Below, one piece after another: positions 46,826 through 59,212 of a stretch of DNA of 64,000 bases (positions within the stretch are counted from its first letter, which is position 1; each line of letters begins with the position of its first letter). Made by a program: the position numbers and the translations under genes. Source of the DNA: Marthasterias glacialis. Lineage: Eukaryota; Echinodermata; Asteroidea; Forcipulatida; Asteriidae. Under the pieces are notes generated by a model. It was not told the DNA's origin. It worked only from the letters and a program-made list of their open reading frames with translations, and did not search any database. The DNA lies in the NCBI GenBank assembly GCA_911728455.2, contig OU452224.1, forward strand, positions 4,650,001 to 4,714,000, given 5' to 3'.

Positions 46826-47076
46826 GATAATCAATTGGGATCTAGAAGTGCAAACACTGTCATAAATACATGTAGATATGAAAGTGTCAGACAAGCATAC
46901 AAATAGTTTGAAATGAGGGTACAGCATTCATTTGTATCAAACAGAATTTTCAAATGAAAGATATCCATTTAATCAAAAGTAGTACAATGTCAGATCATGC
47001 TAAAACAAAGAAATGTTTATTTTGGATAGGATAAAGTACTGTTGTCTAAACCCAAACGTGTTGTGTTGCATTCCAG

Positions 47077-47150
47077 GAAGTGTACCAAAAGGTGCAACCC
47101 TTTACTAGTCACTGACAACCTGGAAACTTAATAAAGCACTTTAAGAGAAT
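47077..47150 (+). ncRNA. Candidate terminal exon with AATAAA
   Basis: The acceptor ttgtgttgcattccAG (47075-47076) is followed about 53 bp later by AATAAA (47130-47135). It could be an alternative last exon of the transcript carrying the 45-46 kb cassettes. No frame of note. The evidence is only the two signals and their spacing. Confidence 0.25.
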
Positions 47151-47327
47151 AGTGTGAGACTTCTAACTACTACAATTTCATTCATATCAGATCGTGCTGA
47201 TAAAAAGTCAGCTTACAACTGTATGCTGTACTGATCAATTAAATAGCGGACTATTTAATCCATTTCTGAATGAGATGATTAAAATGTCTTCCATTTTCTG
47301 TCAATAATAACGTGATTGTAATTGCAG

Positions 47328-47353
47328 CCAGCTTTCTACCAATCCGGTAATGG
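47328..47353 (+). ncRNA. Candidate 26-bp micro-exon
   Basis: Acceptor gtaattgcAG (47326-47327) and donor GG|GTGAGTTT (47354) resemble those of the two cassettes, suggesting a third, shrunken copy. The sequence between (ccagctttctaccaatcc) shows no similarity to them. Confidence 0.2.
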
Positions 47354-48521
47354 GTGAGTTTTTGAAAGAGTATACATTGTCCAGAATTGATGTAGTTGAA
47401 AATATTTTAGCAATTGCAAAAGTGTCCTTTAAGTTCAATCAAAAGCATGAAGTATTCTGAAAATATCAGGGTGATAACGCAAGCCTACTAAGGTTGACAG
47501 GCAGAATATTTTGTCAATGACTGATTTCAATGGTGGTTTAAATTTTCATTTGATCTGCTACTATAAAAGTAACATCAGTCATAGCACTACTAAGTGGGAG
47601 AATTTGGTACTATTGACCAATGTTGATGTGAACAGTTTGTTATTTTGACCACCGAAATTCTCAACCGGTAAAAGCAATGCCATTGTCTTTCCAGTCTATG
47701 TGACAACTTAAGTAAACGAGCAGACTTAAAATGCCCGAGTGATTTAAAGTGTGATGATGGTTTTGTTCCAATGGAATTGGGGATGGATTTGATGTTTTGT
47801 GCTGACAATGTACCAAGTACCCAAAATGAATTTTAATCTCCGATGAACAACATTTGACTTTTTGATACATTATTAGAGAGATGATGAACAAAACAAAATT
47901 ACAAGATAGGTATGTATTGGGGAACATTTGTTTCATTCATACCAGTACCTATCCTCAAGAGGATTTTTTTGTTCAGAAAATGGCGTTTGAAGACCCTCTC
48001 ATATTACACTTATTTTGATTTCAGCAATTGAAATTAGTCTACAGTATGAATGCCCACAAAAATTTACCATTTTCCTTTTTACAATAAAACGCAGTCATCG
48101 AAGTTGACAAAACTAGAGGAGGGGATACTACTCTTCCCAAAACCAGTGATCTGATGTGGTAGTTACATGTATAGGTCCTGTTCTTGAGCATAACACCTCA
48201 TCATCTCTCATTCCTACTGATTGTATCTAACAAGAAGCGTCATGACTTGGGTTTCTTGACTTCCTGACTCTCGATCTGTAGCATTTCTCAGACCACTTGT
48301 AAGTGAGTTCTTTTTCTGGGCTGTGGTCAGTAACAAAAACACCTGATGCTGTCCTCTTCTTCTCTACATACCTATTGTTCCCGTTCAATACTTTCTCACA
48401 ATGAAAATCTTACTCTTACTGGAACTTAAGTCCCCTTATTTTGAATTGAAATAATTGAGCAAAATCATCAAATTTATAGGAACTAGAATATTCTTCCTTA
48501 TTGCAAGTTTGTCCAAAAGGA
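47354..48521. other. Non-coding stretch
   Basis: No gene or repeat supported; short open frames only. Confidence 0.4.
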
Positions 48522-48685
48522 GAGGCACAACTTTGCCTACAATCTCCCCCACCACCACCCGTACTTCTAGATCTCACAGAATGTTGAGGCACTACTTTGC
48601 CTTCAACCTTCACCACCACCACCTGTATTTCTTTACTTCCAGATCACATAGAATGTTGAGGCACTGCTTTGCATTCAACCCATGG
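48522..48685 (+). repeat. Short tandem duplication, 64-72 bp unit
   Basis: gaggcac-actttgcctacaa starts at 48522, 48586 and 48658, with caccaccaccac and agatcaca-agaatgtt shared between the first two copies; the third is partial. It gives a repetitive RSHRMLRH peptide by periodicity only. Confidence 0.75.
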
Positions 48686-48898
48686 CCTTCATATCTATAA
48701 TGACCAAACTAATATAAAAACAAGATAATGATAATGATAAAAATAATCTGATAAAATGTTCTCTTGGAAATAGTGTTTTGAAAGTAAGTGTTGATGCAGT
48801 GAACATTTGTAAATGTTTCAGGCTGATCTTATCAGTGAATCTAATCTGATCTTGAGCAATTGTAAAACAAATCCACAGAAAATTATTGGCAAACATTT

Positions 48899-48946
48899 TC
48901 TGGACAAGTGATTCTGTAACTTTCTGGACAAGTGATTCTGTAACTT
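48899..48946 (+). repeat. 24-bp perfect tandem duplication
   Basis: tggacaagtgattctgtaac occurs at 48901 and 48925 with the same flanking tt/tc bases: exact period 24, two copies. Confidence 0.9.
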
Positions 48947-50337
48947 ATTTATCATTTCTGAACAGTTTTGGGCAAGTTTATTTAACTTAAAACCTAATAA
49001 GCGTCATTACCTTTACTTCTGAACGATGACTTTGGATCTTCATTTGCGTTGAGACTTTAGTTAAAGGCCTTTTGCACATTTCTCACAAGTTTGCTTCAGA
49101 GTAACTTCTGGTATCACAAACTGAACCAATCCTAACATATTACGTTCATGTATACTTCTCCTTCAATATTGACCCTTTAGATCAAACGTTATTCAGTCTA
49201 ACTGTGTTTCTGTATTGTTTATTTGTAGTTATGTTAAGTGCATGGTAGTTTGGTACTTTTTTAACCCAAAAATTACTTGGCATAAAATTGAAAGCCTTCT
49301 TATCCAAACTGATATTAAATTCTGCAAGAAAAGGATTAAACGTATTCATTTATACCTGTTAACCCTTTTCTTTCAAGGAAAGTCAAACAGGCATATAACA
49401 AGTAAAAATGTTTTTTTTTTTAAATGTTCAGTAATGACAAAGCGCTCATTTCAACTTTTGCCCGTTAATCAAAAAAAAAATACATTTCTTGAAAACTATG
49501 GGTTTAAAATTAATTGTCCCTAGAACCCAATGAAATACCATGTCTTTAATATATTTGTCAAATTTTATTAATTGTTCACATTGTTTCATATAGTTTAATT
49601 ACCATGGAAAACATTTAGCAGCCAGAAGGCCATTATCAAGTTGTCAGAATCTCTTTCAAGAAGTAGCTTTTCTTGGCAAGAGCTATTGGAAATAATATCA
49701 ATAAGACTAAATCCAACAAACTGATGTCAGCTCAACATTGGTAAGAAAGAGAAACAGAAATGTTCACAGAATAACATATACCTCACATGGTATAAAGAAA
49801 CTGATGGTAAAAAACTTTCCTTGAAATATTTCTGTCTGGAGAGTTACCGATTTTTTGATAACAAATGAAATAAGATCCAAAATTAATTTTTGTCTCACGT
49901 GAGACCAAAAGTCTGCATGAGAATGCGTACAAAAATGCTGCATGCATTTTTACTGTTTTCTCGCAATGAAACAATGAAATGAGCTGTAACTTTCACAGAT
50001 GGATTTCATTACATCTTCATTTGTGCAAAGAATGGAAGCATTTACATACACTTTACTAATGTTGAGCTGGGGCTTGAAAAGAATCACTGTCGTGGGCACA
50101 TAAGAGACATTCTAAGCCTGTGTGATATTAAATATAAAGGCTACTACTTATTAAACAATTCTGACTGCAAGTAGAAAAACAACACAGTAGTATTACTTGT
50201 CTTGAATATAATTAAGTGAACTTCCACTTGAGACATGTAGCATGTTTTAGTCAGTGCTAAAACTGAGTCAGTAAACGTATCAATTTATTTTCTAATGAAT
50301 AACTTGTGAAGGTCATCACATAAACAAACAAATTACC
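48947..50337. other. Non-coding stretch
   Basis: AT-rich. A 102-codon frame at 49215-49523 has no recognisable motif. Nothing supported. Confidence 0.35.
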
Positions 50338-51241
50338 TTATAAAGCAGTCAAAGCCATGTTAGCTATTACCCATTGCAGTCAATTGATTTATTCAGAAAG
50401 TTTGGGTTAGGGTTAACTTCAATGTTCAGGATAAACAGATCTTGTCATGCCCACGGTGTAAGTTAACCTTATTGCTAGCCAAACAAATGTATTATTACAT
50501 CATCTTTTTGCAATGTTTAAACAGTAGACAACGGTTAGTTTTTTTTCTGAACAAGTTTTTTTTTTGTCAAGTTGTGTTAATTATAACACACCTTAGATTG
50601 TTTTTGTGATGGCATTCTACTTAGTCTCTATTAAAAGGAAACCTACACTTTTGGCAACATTCTGTTTTCACAATTTATATACATGAAGAAACAGTTCATT
50701 GAAATGTCATTGATTCTTGTTTCAATGCTTGTCAGAACCCTCCTACTGTCTTGATTAATCAATATCATCCACTTGTTTTAATTCAATTGAATTCAATTCA
50801 TTGATTTATTTGTCATACAGTGAAATGCATGAAATTCTCTCTCCTGGTGTACATAAATTAAAAAGCAATTACATTTAAGCATTTCTTTACAAATATCAAG
50901 ATATAATTATTGCACAGGAGAGAGCACAGTGATAAAAACATTAATAAAAACATAGATAAATAAACTATGCCAATCTGCAATGACATCAGTTGGTAAATGC
51001 ATCGACACAGTACACACATGTATAGTTGTGTGCACTTGTGCCACAATAAACAACCCTTGCAGTTGAATAGTTTCAAATGGTTGGATATCTCACAGAAAAA
51101 TGTTACAAAAAGGATTTTTTTTTTAAAGAAGACAAAGCCATGATAAATTATTATCCGTCATTGCAGTCAAGTGATTTATTCTGAAAGTTGGGGTTAGAGT
51201 TAACTTCAATGTTCAGGATGAACAGATCTTGTCATACACAA
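50338..51241 (+). repeat. Direct duplication of about 120 bp, copies 780 bp apart
   Basis: Copy 1 at 50338-50455 and copy 2 at 51120-51241 share caaagccatg, cattgcagtcaa-tgatttatt, ggttag-gttaacttcaatg and ttcagga-aaacagatc, in the same order and orientation, with scattered substitutions. Similarity ends after cttgtcat. Between them is AT-rich sequence without features. Confidence 0.75.
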
Positions 51242-51649
51242 ACTGATAGTTAACCCAAAGTGAAAGTTTTCTGTTTGAGATTCTTCTTTCGTGGGATGTT
51301 CAGTACAGTTTAAACAACCTGTTATTCCTTTATCAAGTCATACACATCCTCAGAAACATTGTCATAACTGACCAATGAGGCAGTTTGTACGCAAACCATG
51401 AAATTAGAAAGTTGCTTGCTACAAAAGGGAACTACCAATGTGACCGAGCATGGGATATGTTTCAAAGTTCAAACCAAGTGGTCGAGTGCATGCATTCTTA
51501 TGTCCCTACCCCTTTAAAAATCAAGTGGTCCAATGATTGTTGGTTTTTAATTTGTTAGTCGTTCCTCTATCGAGCAGTAGGCAACACAAAATAGACTTAG
51601 ATTCTTTCTGGCGATGGTTACCAGATGGTTAACATTTTGATGGAGATAT

Positions 51650-52180
51650 TAGGAGTGGTCAGTCACTGGGTTTGAATTCTTGTGGCAATGGTCATCAGAA
51701 AAAAAGGGCCAGCCCCCCGACTGCAATAGCCTACATATACAATGAGATACAAGGAGTTGCAAGTAGCCAGACTCCTTGATGCAAGTAGTGAACATCATAA
51801 AGGAGCTCATGGATGGTCAGTAACTGGACTTGGATTCTTGTGGTGATGGTCATCAGAATAATGGGTCCAACCTCTGACTGCAAATAGTCTAAATAAAAAT
51901 ATCAGATACAAGGAGTGGTCAGTAACTGGGCTTGAATTCTTGTGGCAATGGTCATCAGAATAATGGGTCCAACCTCTAACTGCAATTAGTCTAAATAAAA
52001 ATATCAGATACAAGGAGTGGTCAGTAAGTGGGCTTGAATTCTTGTGGTGATGGTCATCAGAATAATGGGTCCAACCTCTGACTGCAATTAGTCTAAATAA
52101 AAATATCAGATACAAGGAGTGGTCAGTAACTGGACTTGAATTCTTGTGGCGATGGTCATCAGAATAATTGGTCCGACTTG
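51650..52180 (+). repeat. 102-bp minisatellite
   Basis: Four consecutive units of exactly 102 bp start near 51813, 51915, 52017 and 52119 (gtggtcagtaactgg, cttgtggcaatggtcatcag, gtctaaataaaaatatcag). A diverged fifth copy lies upstream at 51655 after a 49-bp interruption. The period is a multiple of three, which keeps a minus-strand frame open as a 34-residue repeat. That frame is listed among the rejected items. Confidence 0.9.
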
Positions 52181-53530
52181 CTTCACTCTGACTATGTCTC
52201 AGACCCAAATGCAAAGTTGCATTTACTAATTGGTCAACATATATCTCCATCCAAAGACTGAGGTCGTCACAAAAGCTGTTACCTACTGTTTGATAACTAT
52301 TGCCTCTAAATGTATTTACATTGTATGTACAATAAGTAAATTCTATTGAGGCTCCCAACAGAAGTTCTAAACAGACTTGATCATAGAAATAGAGTTTTAT
52401 TGAAGAAGGGGAGGGGCACATGAGGTTGCAATGCACACAATACTCTTGTTTTCTTAGACATCAATTTTAATGTGTAAGTGTTAATGATTTAGTTGTCTGA
52501 ACTGATTCCTCTGTACTGTACACGCCATGAAAAATCATACAAATTACTATAAATATATTTTATAAATTTAATATAGAATACTTTTAGCAAAGCAAGATTT
52601 AGCTGGCTTTGCCATAGCTTGGTGTCTGAATGTTCATATCAGGATAAAACAGTGTTCAAATATTACAGGCACCCAAGAGAAAAACAGTTTAGTCCAACCT
52701 TTACAACTACTTTCTTACTTTAACAAGTTTGCAGAAGATTTCACTGTTTTTGAACTATTTTCTTTTTACCTAGCATCTAGTAGTTAATGTTCATCATGTC
52801 CTTTTGATTATGAGAAAGGATGAGCTAAAAAGATTGTTGTTGAAAATACTTCCACAATCTGAAAAAAGGTTTACATGTATCAACATCAAAAAGATATATG
52901 TTGGAATGTTGCAGTTAAACCTTTGCAGACTCTTTAATAATAAGTGCTATCCTGGTCACATGTTACTTTAGGGACTTTGTAAGGGTAGCGGGTAGCAGGA
53001 GCTACTTCAGGATCTGACAAACCTGCCCACGCGATGTTACAGGTCCACTTTCCCTCAGTGGTTCTACCTGGTTGGGCCCTACCCAGGGTTAAGGGTAAAT
53101 TGAGAAACGCATGTTAAGCAGTAGGACTTCAATGCTGTTTCTATTGAGTGGCAGATAAACATTTACCGAAAAAGTATCGCACAGAGCTGCAGAATATGAA
53201 TCAACTTTAAACCGCTATCTGCTTGAAGTACTCAGACAGGTTCAAATGAGAAACCTGACAATGCTGCCAAAAAAGTAAGATTCTGACAAGAACTTCATCA
53301 GTTTGTCAAAGCATTCAAATGCTCCCACCCAGTAAAAACTTGCCAATGATGCTGCAATATTGACAAGAACCTAAAGCCTAGCGCAGGGAAAGATATAAAT
53401 CAGCGAAGGATGTATGTATTCATCGCTAAAAGCCAATTGATGAAATCAAGATCATGAAAAGCTATTCATTGATCCTGTCCTGCATCCAACACGAGAACTG
53501 TTCCTGAAAGAAACTTAGAACAAGAGGAGG
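52181..53530. other. Non-coding stretch
   Basis: No gene supported. A GC-richer patch at 52980-53100 (cctgcccacgcgatg, ggttgggccctacccagg) stands out from its AT-rich surroundings, but has no readable frame or known motif. Confidence 0.35.
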
Positions 53531-53534
53531 CTTT

Positions 53535-53940
53535 TAAGAGTGTTAAACTACAGCTTGATGATATCAGTGAGTGCGTCCACATTCAGCAGAACAGAACTGT
53601 TATCCACAAACAAACAACCTAATAATGCATTTTCATGATATTGATGAAAGGAATCTCAGTCAACTCTATCAACAGAACTGTTTTCAATTGCCAATGGAGA
53701 TCCTTGACTGCAATCTGATGATATCAAGGAATTGAATCACATTCGCTAACGTCATCAAAACTGCTATAAAAAGTGAAGGAGAACCTTAAGACTGCAAATG
53801 GAATAACATCAAACTCTTTACCAACGGAACTGTTATCAATAACCACAACCCTTCAGAATGTACGACTGCAATTTGATGATTTCATAGAGTGGAATTACAG
53901 TCAACAAAATGAACTGAACTGTTATCAGTAGAATGGAATG
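53535..53940 (+). repeat. Diverged tandem repeat, about 160-bp unit
   Basis: Three units share ctgcaatttgatgatatca (near 53550, 53710 and 53869), followed by a cacattcag/cacattcgc/tacagtcaac block and then agaactgttatca (also at about 53672 and 53832). Heavily diverged, with no open frame. Confidence 0.6.
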
Positions 53941-54129
53941 TAAACGATGGATTGCACCACTTCACATCAAAGACTACATTTCATTCTATCCATCCATTCC
54001 AAAAAACAAATATTGTAAAATTTAACAATGCATGTGACTGGGTAGCCATTATGGTTTATGTATTAGATAATTATATTAACCCTTTCTAATTTAGTTTATT
54101 AAAAATTAGTTACAAATCTTTGGATGTTT

Positions 54130-54419
54130 CTTTTTTAAGGGGAATGTATATGAACAGAATTCAGAATTCCACAATTAATAGTGGAGTCTGGTAAAACACA
54201 TACAGTATAAGTATACAGTATAAACGTATACAGTATAAGTTCTCAAAGTACAAAAAAAATACTATAAAATTGAAGCCATTCTTTAAATTTTCTAAAATTT
54301 CCTTACAATTATCATGAGATTTATTTGTTTTCATACTCCAGGTTTCCAATCGGAAGTTTCCCCTTAAAAACCTTTAGGGTCAATACACCCTATGCATTTT
54401 GTACATTCCCTTAAAAAAG
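54130..54419. mobile_element. Possible small MITE, 290 bp
   Basis: CTTTTTTAAGGGGAATGTA at 54130 is answered by the near-complement tacattcccttaaaaaag ending at 54419 (one base difference). The interior is AT-rich and includes repeated acagtataagtatacagt. No target duplication was recognised. Confidence 0.4.
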
Positions 54420-56158
54420 TTAGATAACTAGACCTTTAATTAGACTCATAAATTGGATGTACAGGTAGACTGAATAATAACAGTAATTGACAAAGTGTCT
54501 CTTTTTTCATAATTTTTCAATGATTCTCAGTGATAATTCTATCACTGACAGCTACGTGACTCATTTTGATTGATTCTGTTTGTCCAAAATTTACTCATTT
54601 AGAAACAGTTTTTCAGAAAAAATTATATAAATCCATTTTTTAGGCCTATTAAGTCAGCCATGAGATGATAAAATTCAGCAGGTGCTACCAAATATGGCCA
54701 TAATTTTTTTTCAATGGGCCAAAAAAGCAAAGATTCCATGTAAACCTCACCCCTGGTTTACTCCACAAGCCTGTAAACTTTCATTGGCCAGACCCTAACC
54801 ACTGCAAAGTAAGGAGTGTTGAAAGACAGCAGCCACCTGTCTCCGTGCAGTAATTGATTGACCCTTGTGCTAAGGGTCGTTGGCACAAGGTGGTATGCAC
54901 TTTGTGAAAACAACTTGCGGGGCCCCACACTGATCGTAAATAACACAAGTCTAAGTCTTGACTGGCAATCCAATTCACCCACATGGTCATTTAGTGTAGC
55001 TTTGGGCTTATATAGGGGAGTTATTGACCTAAAAGACAGGGTGTTGATAAAAAATCAGCTTGTGGATCCACCTCGAAAAATGTTCATTGCGGAGGACCCG
55101 AGGGTTAATAGCCATGCATTTTGGAAAATCTGTAACTTGTTTCCTCTCGAAACAAATGACAGTGCCTAAAAATGCAAAAAATAAGATCATAACAAATGTT
55201 TATTCACACACCGTTATTTTCAAATTCTTCTTTCTGTTATTAATTCCCTGTGGTGGTTTATTCCTTGCCTTTCATCTCCAAGCCAATAACCCACTCTAAT
55301 GTATTTAAACGTTTTCAATCCCTTTTTCTTTTTTTTTCTTTCTCCTTTTCTGAATTCAATTGTTTCCCTTTTTCTCCTGTCACTGACCTTTGATTTCTAG
55401 AATATAGGATTAGTCATGGAAAATGCACCTATTTGATCTTTAAACATAAACATAGATTTGATCTTCTGAAAAACTCAAATCACAGAATGGAGCCTGGCCT
55501 GCATTAGAATTGAACATAAATTGAGCACACTTAATGTTTAGACAAAGCCATCCATCCTTAATTCCAGCCCACTTTACTCAACTCCCTCTTATGTAGATAA
55601 AAACAATAATAAACTGCCTCAGCTTGGTCAAGGATTGTAATAATCTGGACAGTGTATGCTTGATTATGATTTTTAGGAATTAAGCGTAGAAATATTAACT
55701 CTATATGTTATGGCTTAACTTTATGGATTCGAATCGGCCAAGGCAGGGTACAGGAAATTTGATATTCAAACAGATTTAAATCACCACAGTGTTCCAACAT
55801 CTGAATTTCAACTTTGTCTGATTGCTTGAAGAACAACTTCAATTCAGAGATAAATGTAATGTCCACGATTTTTGTGTAAAGGAAGAGACGAAACAACCGA
55901 CGATTTCCTGAAACAAAACACAAATACATTTTTCTTGGTGATATATGTACCAGCATTGGCTGCTCATAACTGTTGCAAGAAATTTGTACAAACTGCCCTG
56001 AAGTTTGTAGATGATGCAAAACTTTAAAAAGTCCATTATTACAAACAAATCTTAAAGAAGAACAACAACAATAACCGTTGCGACTTCATCCTGTACCCTG
56101 CCTTTCAAAACTTTAATCAACATGAAAGTCTAACTCATTTATTTTGTTTTGTTTGCAG
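54420..56158. other. Non-coding stretch before a candidate exon
   Basis: No gene supported. A 103-codon frame at 54858-55169 has no motif and no exon signals. Confidence 0.35.
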
Positions 56159-58490
56159 TAAAGTGTGCCTGTGGTGTAGAGGAGATGGGGTCAGCTGTGG
56201 ATTGAACAATGCATGATCATTGATGTCTCATGTCACTTGTCTGGATCTTCAATGAGGTTTGCAGAGCAGCCTCCTGTAGTATACACTTAACAAGGCAATG
56301 AGAACTTGTCAGTACAGAACGGTAGTAGAAAAGAGCAAATCCATGGCAATGGGGGGGGGACAATCAGAGTCATTACACATCTCAGTTTAAATCAGTGTCT
56401 AGCATTGTGTCTTGAATTGTTCCTTTAAGAAAATGATTCTAAAATTAATCAAGTGTCAAATAGGGCTATCAGACAGTCTTATACATTGTTGAATATGTGA
56501 TAGGCAACAGATTTTGAAAGTCACCACACTTAGGAATTCTGGTTTCATGTCATATACTCTCATTGCCATGGATTTGCTGGTAGTTGGTTCTGATTCACCA
56601 GACACAACCTCAAAAGAAGGGAATGACAGAATATCAAATTCATAATGCCAGGCACATGGAAGGAAAGGCCTTCAGGTGAAAAGTCATGCTATGCCTAAAC
56701 CCAAACACACTACAGTAAGCAGTTACATTAGGTGTATTCACTTGATGTAAATTAAACAAGTTTTACAGCAATTGATCTTTCTTAGAAGCTTACTACAAAC
56801 CGAATTGGATTTCATTATCCTACAATGACTAATGTTACAATCTTGTTGTAATTTCTGTTCTGGCCAAACAGAAATTATACACCGAAAGGTTCTCCTGAAC
56901 AACATTGCAAAGGGAGAGGAATCTTAACAATTGCTTCTTTTGAGTTCTTAAATGTGAACAAGATACTTATTGGGGAAACTTGATGATAAAGGCTTGAAAC
57001 ATGTTCTCCATGTGCCTGGTGGTCAAGCCAAAGTGCAGCATCAGTTTGTTTTCAAAAGGAATATTATTCAAGGTCCCTCAGCAAAAACCAGCATGTCAGC
57101 TTTCAAGAAAGTGTATTCAATGAATCATGAGAACTCACTGGACAGATACACATAGGAGTCTGAAGATTTACAGGTTTCAATATCACAGGTAGAAATAATC
57201 ATTTGACTGTTGCAAAGAAATCATAAAGAATATCAAAGTTTGACATTAATCATGTTGGCAAAATATTCCAACTAAAGGGATGAAACTACTTGCCCTCTTG
57301 CCAAAGCAGTACTTTCTGCTGTATGGTACAATACAATTCAAGAACAGCTCACAATACAAGAGTACATGTATGATACTGTGAGTTAAAATACTCAATACTG
57401 ACAATACTTAAGCCTCTATATTCCTAAATAATGATGCTGCGCTTTGGCTTTACATAAGGATTTTATGAAGGAAGTTCTGAGATTGATTTCTCAATTATCA
57501 TGTTAGAGAAACTTAAGTTTTATGATTGAGTATAGAATTTTGGATTAATTTTATGTAAGAAGTGTTATTGTTTAATATGGGAATGTACACTGGCACATCA
57601 TATATGTATGCGTAAATATTATCGCAATATAACTAAACTGGTAAACTTTAAAGATGCGGTCTGGTACGGTATAGTGCCAACTTATCTGGTAGACACCTTA
57701 AATGAACATGAATCACAAGCAGGAAACAATTGTTGCCGACAAATCCCAAGCAAAAGGAATTTGCATGAATCTGAAACACTAAAGCTGTGCATTTCCAATG
57801 AACAATGGTTTTGCAAGAGTCAGCAGAGCCCTGCAGCCATGCAAAGTATATGACCCAAGATGATGATGTAGTATGGGAGAGAAACACTGAGGCTGAATCA
57901 AGCCTCATCACTACGAGCATTGCCATAAGTTGACATGTGCGTAGCTTGATTATATTCTGTATTTATCTCATCCCTCTCATCGATTGCTAGAAATACTAAC
58001 GAGTGAAGGCATTCTTCAAAAAATGCATCTGATTGAAATGTAAAGATGATGCAGATTTAACCAACTCAGATTGCAGTAATCCTAATTAACCTTTACTGCT
58101 TGAAATATTTCCAGTCTACAAAATAAGCTGTCCCTTCTCAAACCATTGAGCGAGACAAATTACATTTTGGTTTTCCTAAAGGTATACGTTTTTATAAAAA
58201 ACTAAGGTACACACACTGTCTATAGGTGATCCTTTGAAGAAAACAAATTGTGAGAGAAAAAAATGTTTAACAGTGATTTGTGTTTACAAAACAATGCGTA
58301 TGAAAAAACTTTTCTCAAAACTGACTTTCAGATCAGTCTAGTTCCAAGACTTTAATATTATGTAGAGTACCGTTTTATGGCTTCTTTACCTTGCCATGAA
58401 CAAAAAGCTTGAAGAACCAGTGTGTGTACCAATGTTTAATATGATGTGCCAGTGTACATAGTGTTTATAACATAATAAAAATGGGTCTGT
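56159..58490 (+). ncRNA. Possible long 3'-terminal exon
   Basis: It is preceded by a strong acceptor (attttgttttgtttgcAG, 56157-56158). No frame longer than about 80 codons occurs, and AATAAA lies at 58474-58479. It could be the 3'UTR or last exon of the + strand transcript carrying the 45-47 kb exons. An inverted repeat (57583-58459) covers its last 900 bp. This is an inference from signals only. Confidence 0.25.
57583..58459. repeat. 21-bp perfect inverted repeat, 835 bp apart
   Basis: ATGTACACTGGCACATCATA plus T (57583-57603) is exactly complemented at 58439-58459. Neither inner nor outer flanks continue the match, and no target duplication was seen. It may be the ends of a small DNA element, or an RNA-pairing arm if transcribed. 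Confidence 0.7.
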
Positions 58491-58804
58491 TGTGTTATTT
58501 TGTTGTCTGTTATGTGTTGGGGAGCGTCTGCTTTCTATTTCAATCTTGTTGCAGCACGGACCTTTATCACGCAAAAGCTATCTTTTTTTTATTGTCAGTT
58601 AGGCTGGAAAAATTGATCTAGCCGATAGTTTTCATCTAACCCGGAACAGCAATGAAAATTTGGCGACTTCTGCTATTGCTGTTACATGCAGCCAATCAAA
58701 ATTCTTAGTCATTTTGAATGATGTATGACGACAGAACAGTATTGCCAAAGGCATTTACATACTGCTCTTGCTGTAAAAACACAGTCAATCTATCTGAGGT
58801 CAAT

Positions 58805-59212
58805 CTAATCTGTTGTTTCAAATACACTTGAATATGTGTGTATACACAAATGTTGAAACAATGCCAAATCAGATCACCGGAACAATGAACATAAGTTCCA
58901 ATACTGGATCACCAGACAAAGTGTATTTTTTGGAAAAGCAAAGTAACATAAAAAATGTGTTGTTGCAATTAACAATACATCAATGTGGAATCTGTTTAAA
59001 CGCAGTTGCTGAAATAATGTCAAATCAGATCACTCCAGCTATGGACAAAAAGTTCAACACTGTATAACCAGGAAACAAAAAAAAGGGCAAAGCAACATTA
59101 ATAAGACAAGGTGTTGGTTAAATTTACAACTGATCAACATGTTATCTGTGTGTACACAGACGTTGAAATAATTCCAAATCAGAACATCTAAGCAATGAAA
59201 AGCTAATTTTCA
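58805..59212 (+). repeat. Diverged tandem repeat, about 155-bp unit
   Basis: Three copies near 58850, 59003 and 59162 share gttgaaacaatgccaaatca, then gatcac-ccggaacaatgaac and agttc-aa-actg. The first and last also share tgtgtgtacacaga-like leads. No useful frame. Confidence 0.65.

Noticed and set aside
51807-52436. 209-codon minus-strand frame with a 34-residue repeat
   Set aside because: It is explained by the 102-bp tandem unit, which is divisible by three. There is no signal peptide, known repeat fold or convincing start.
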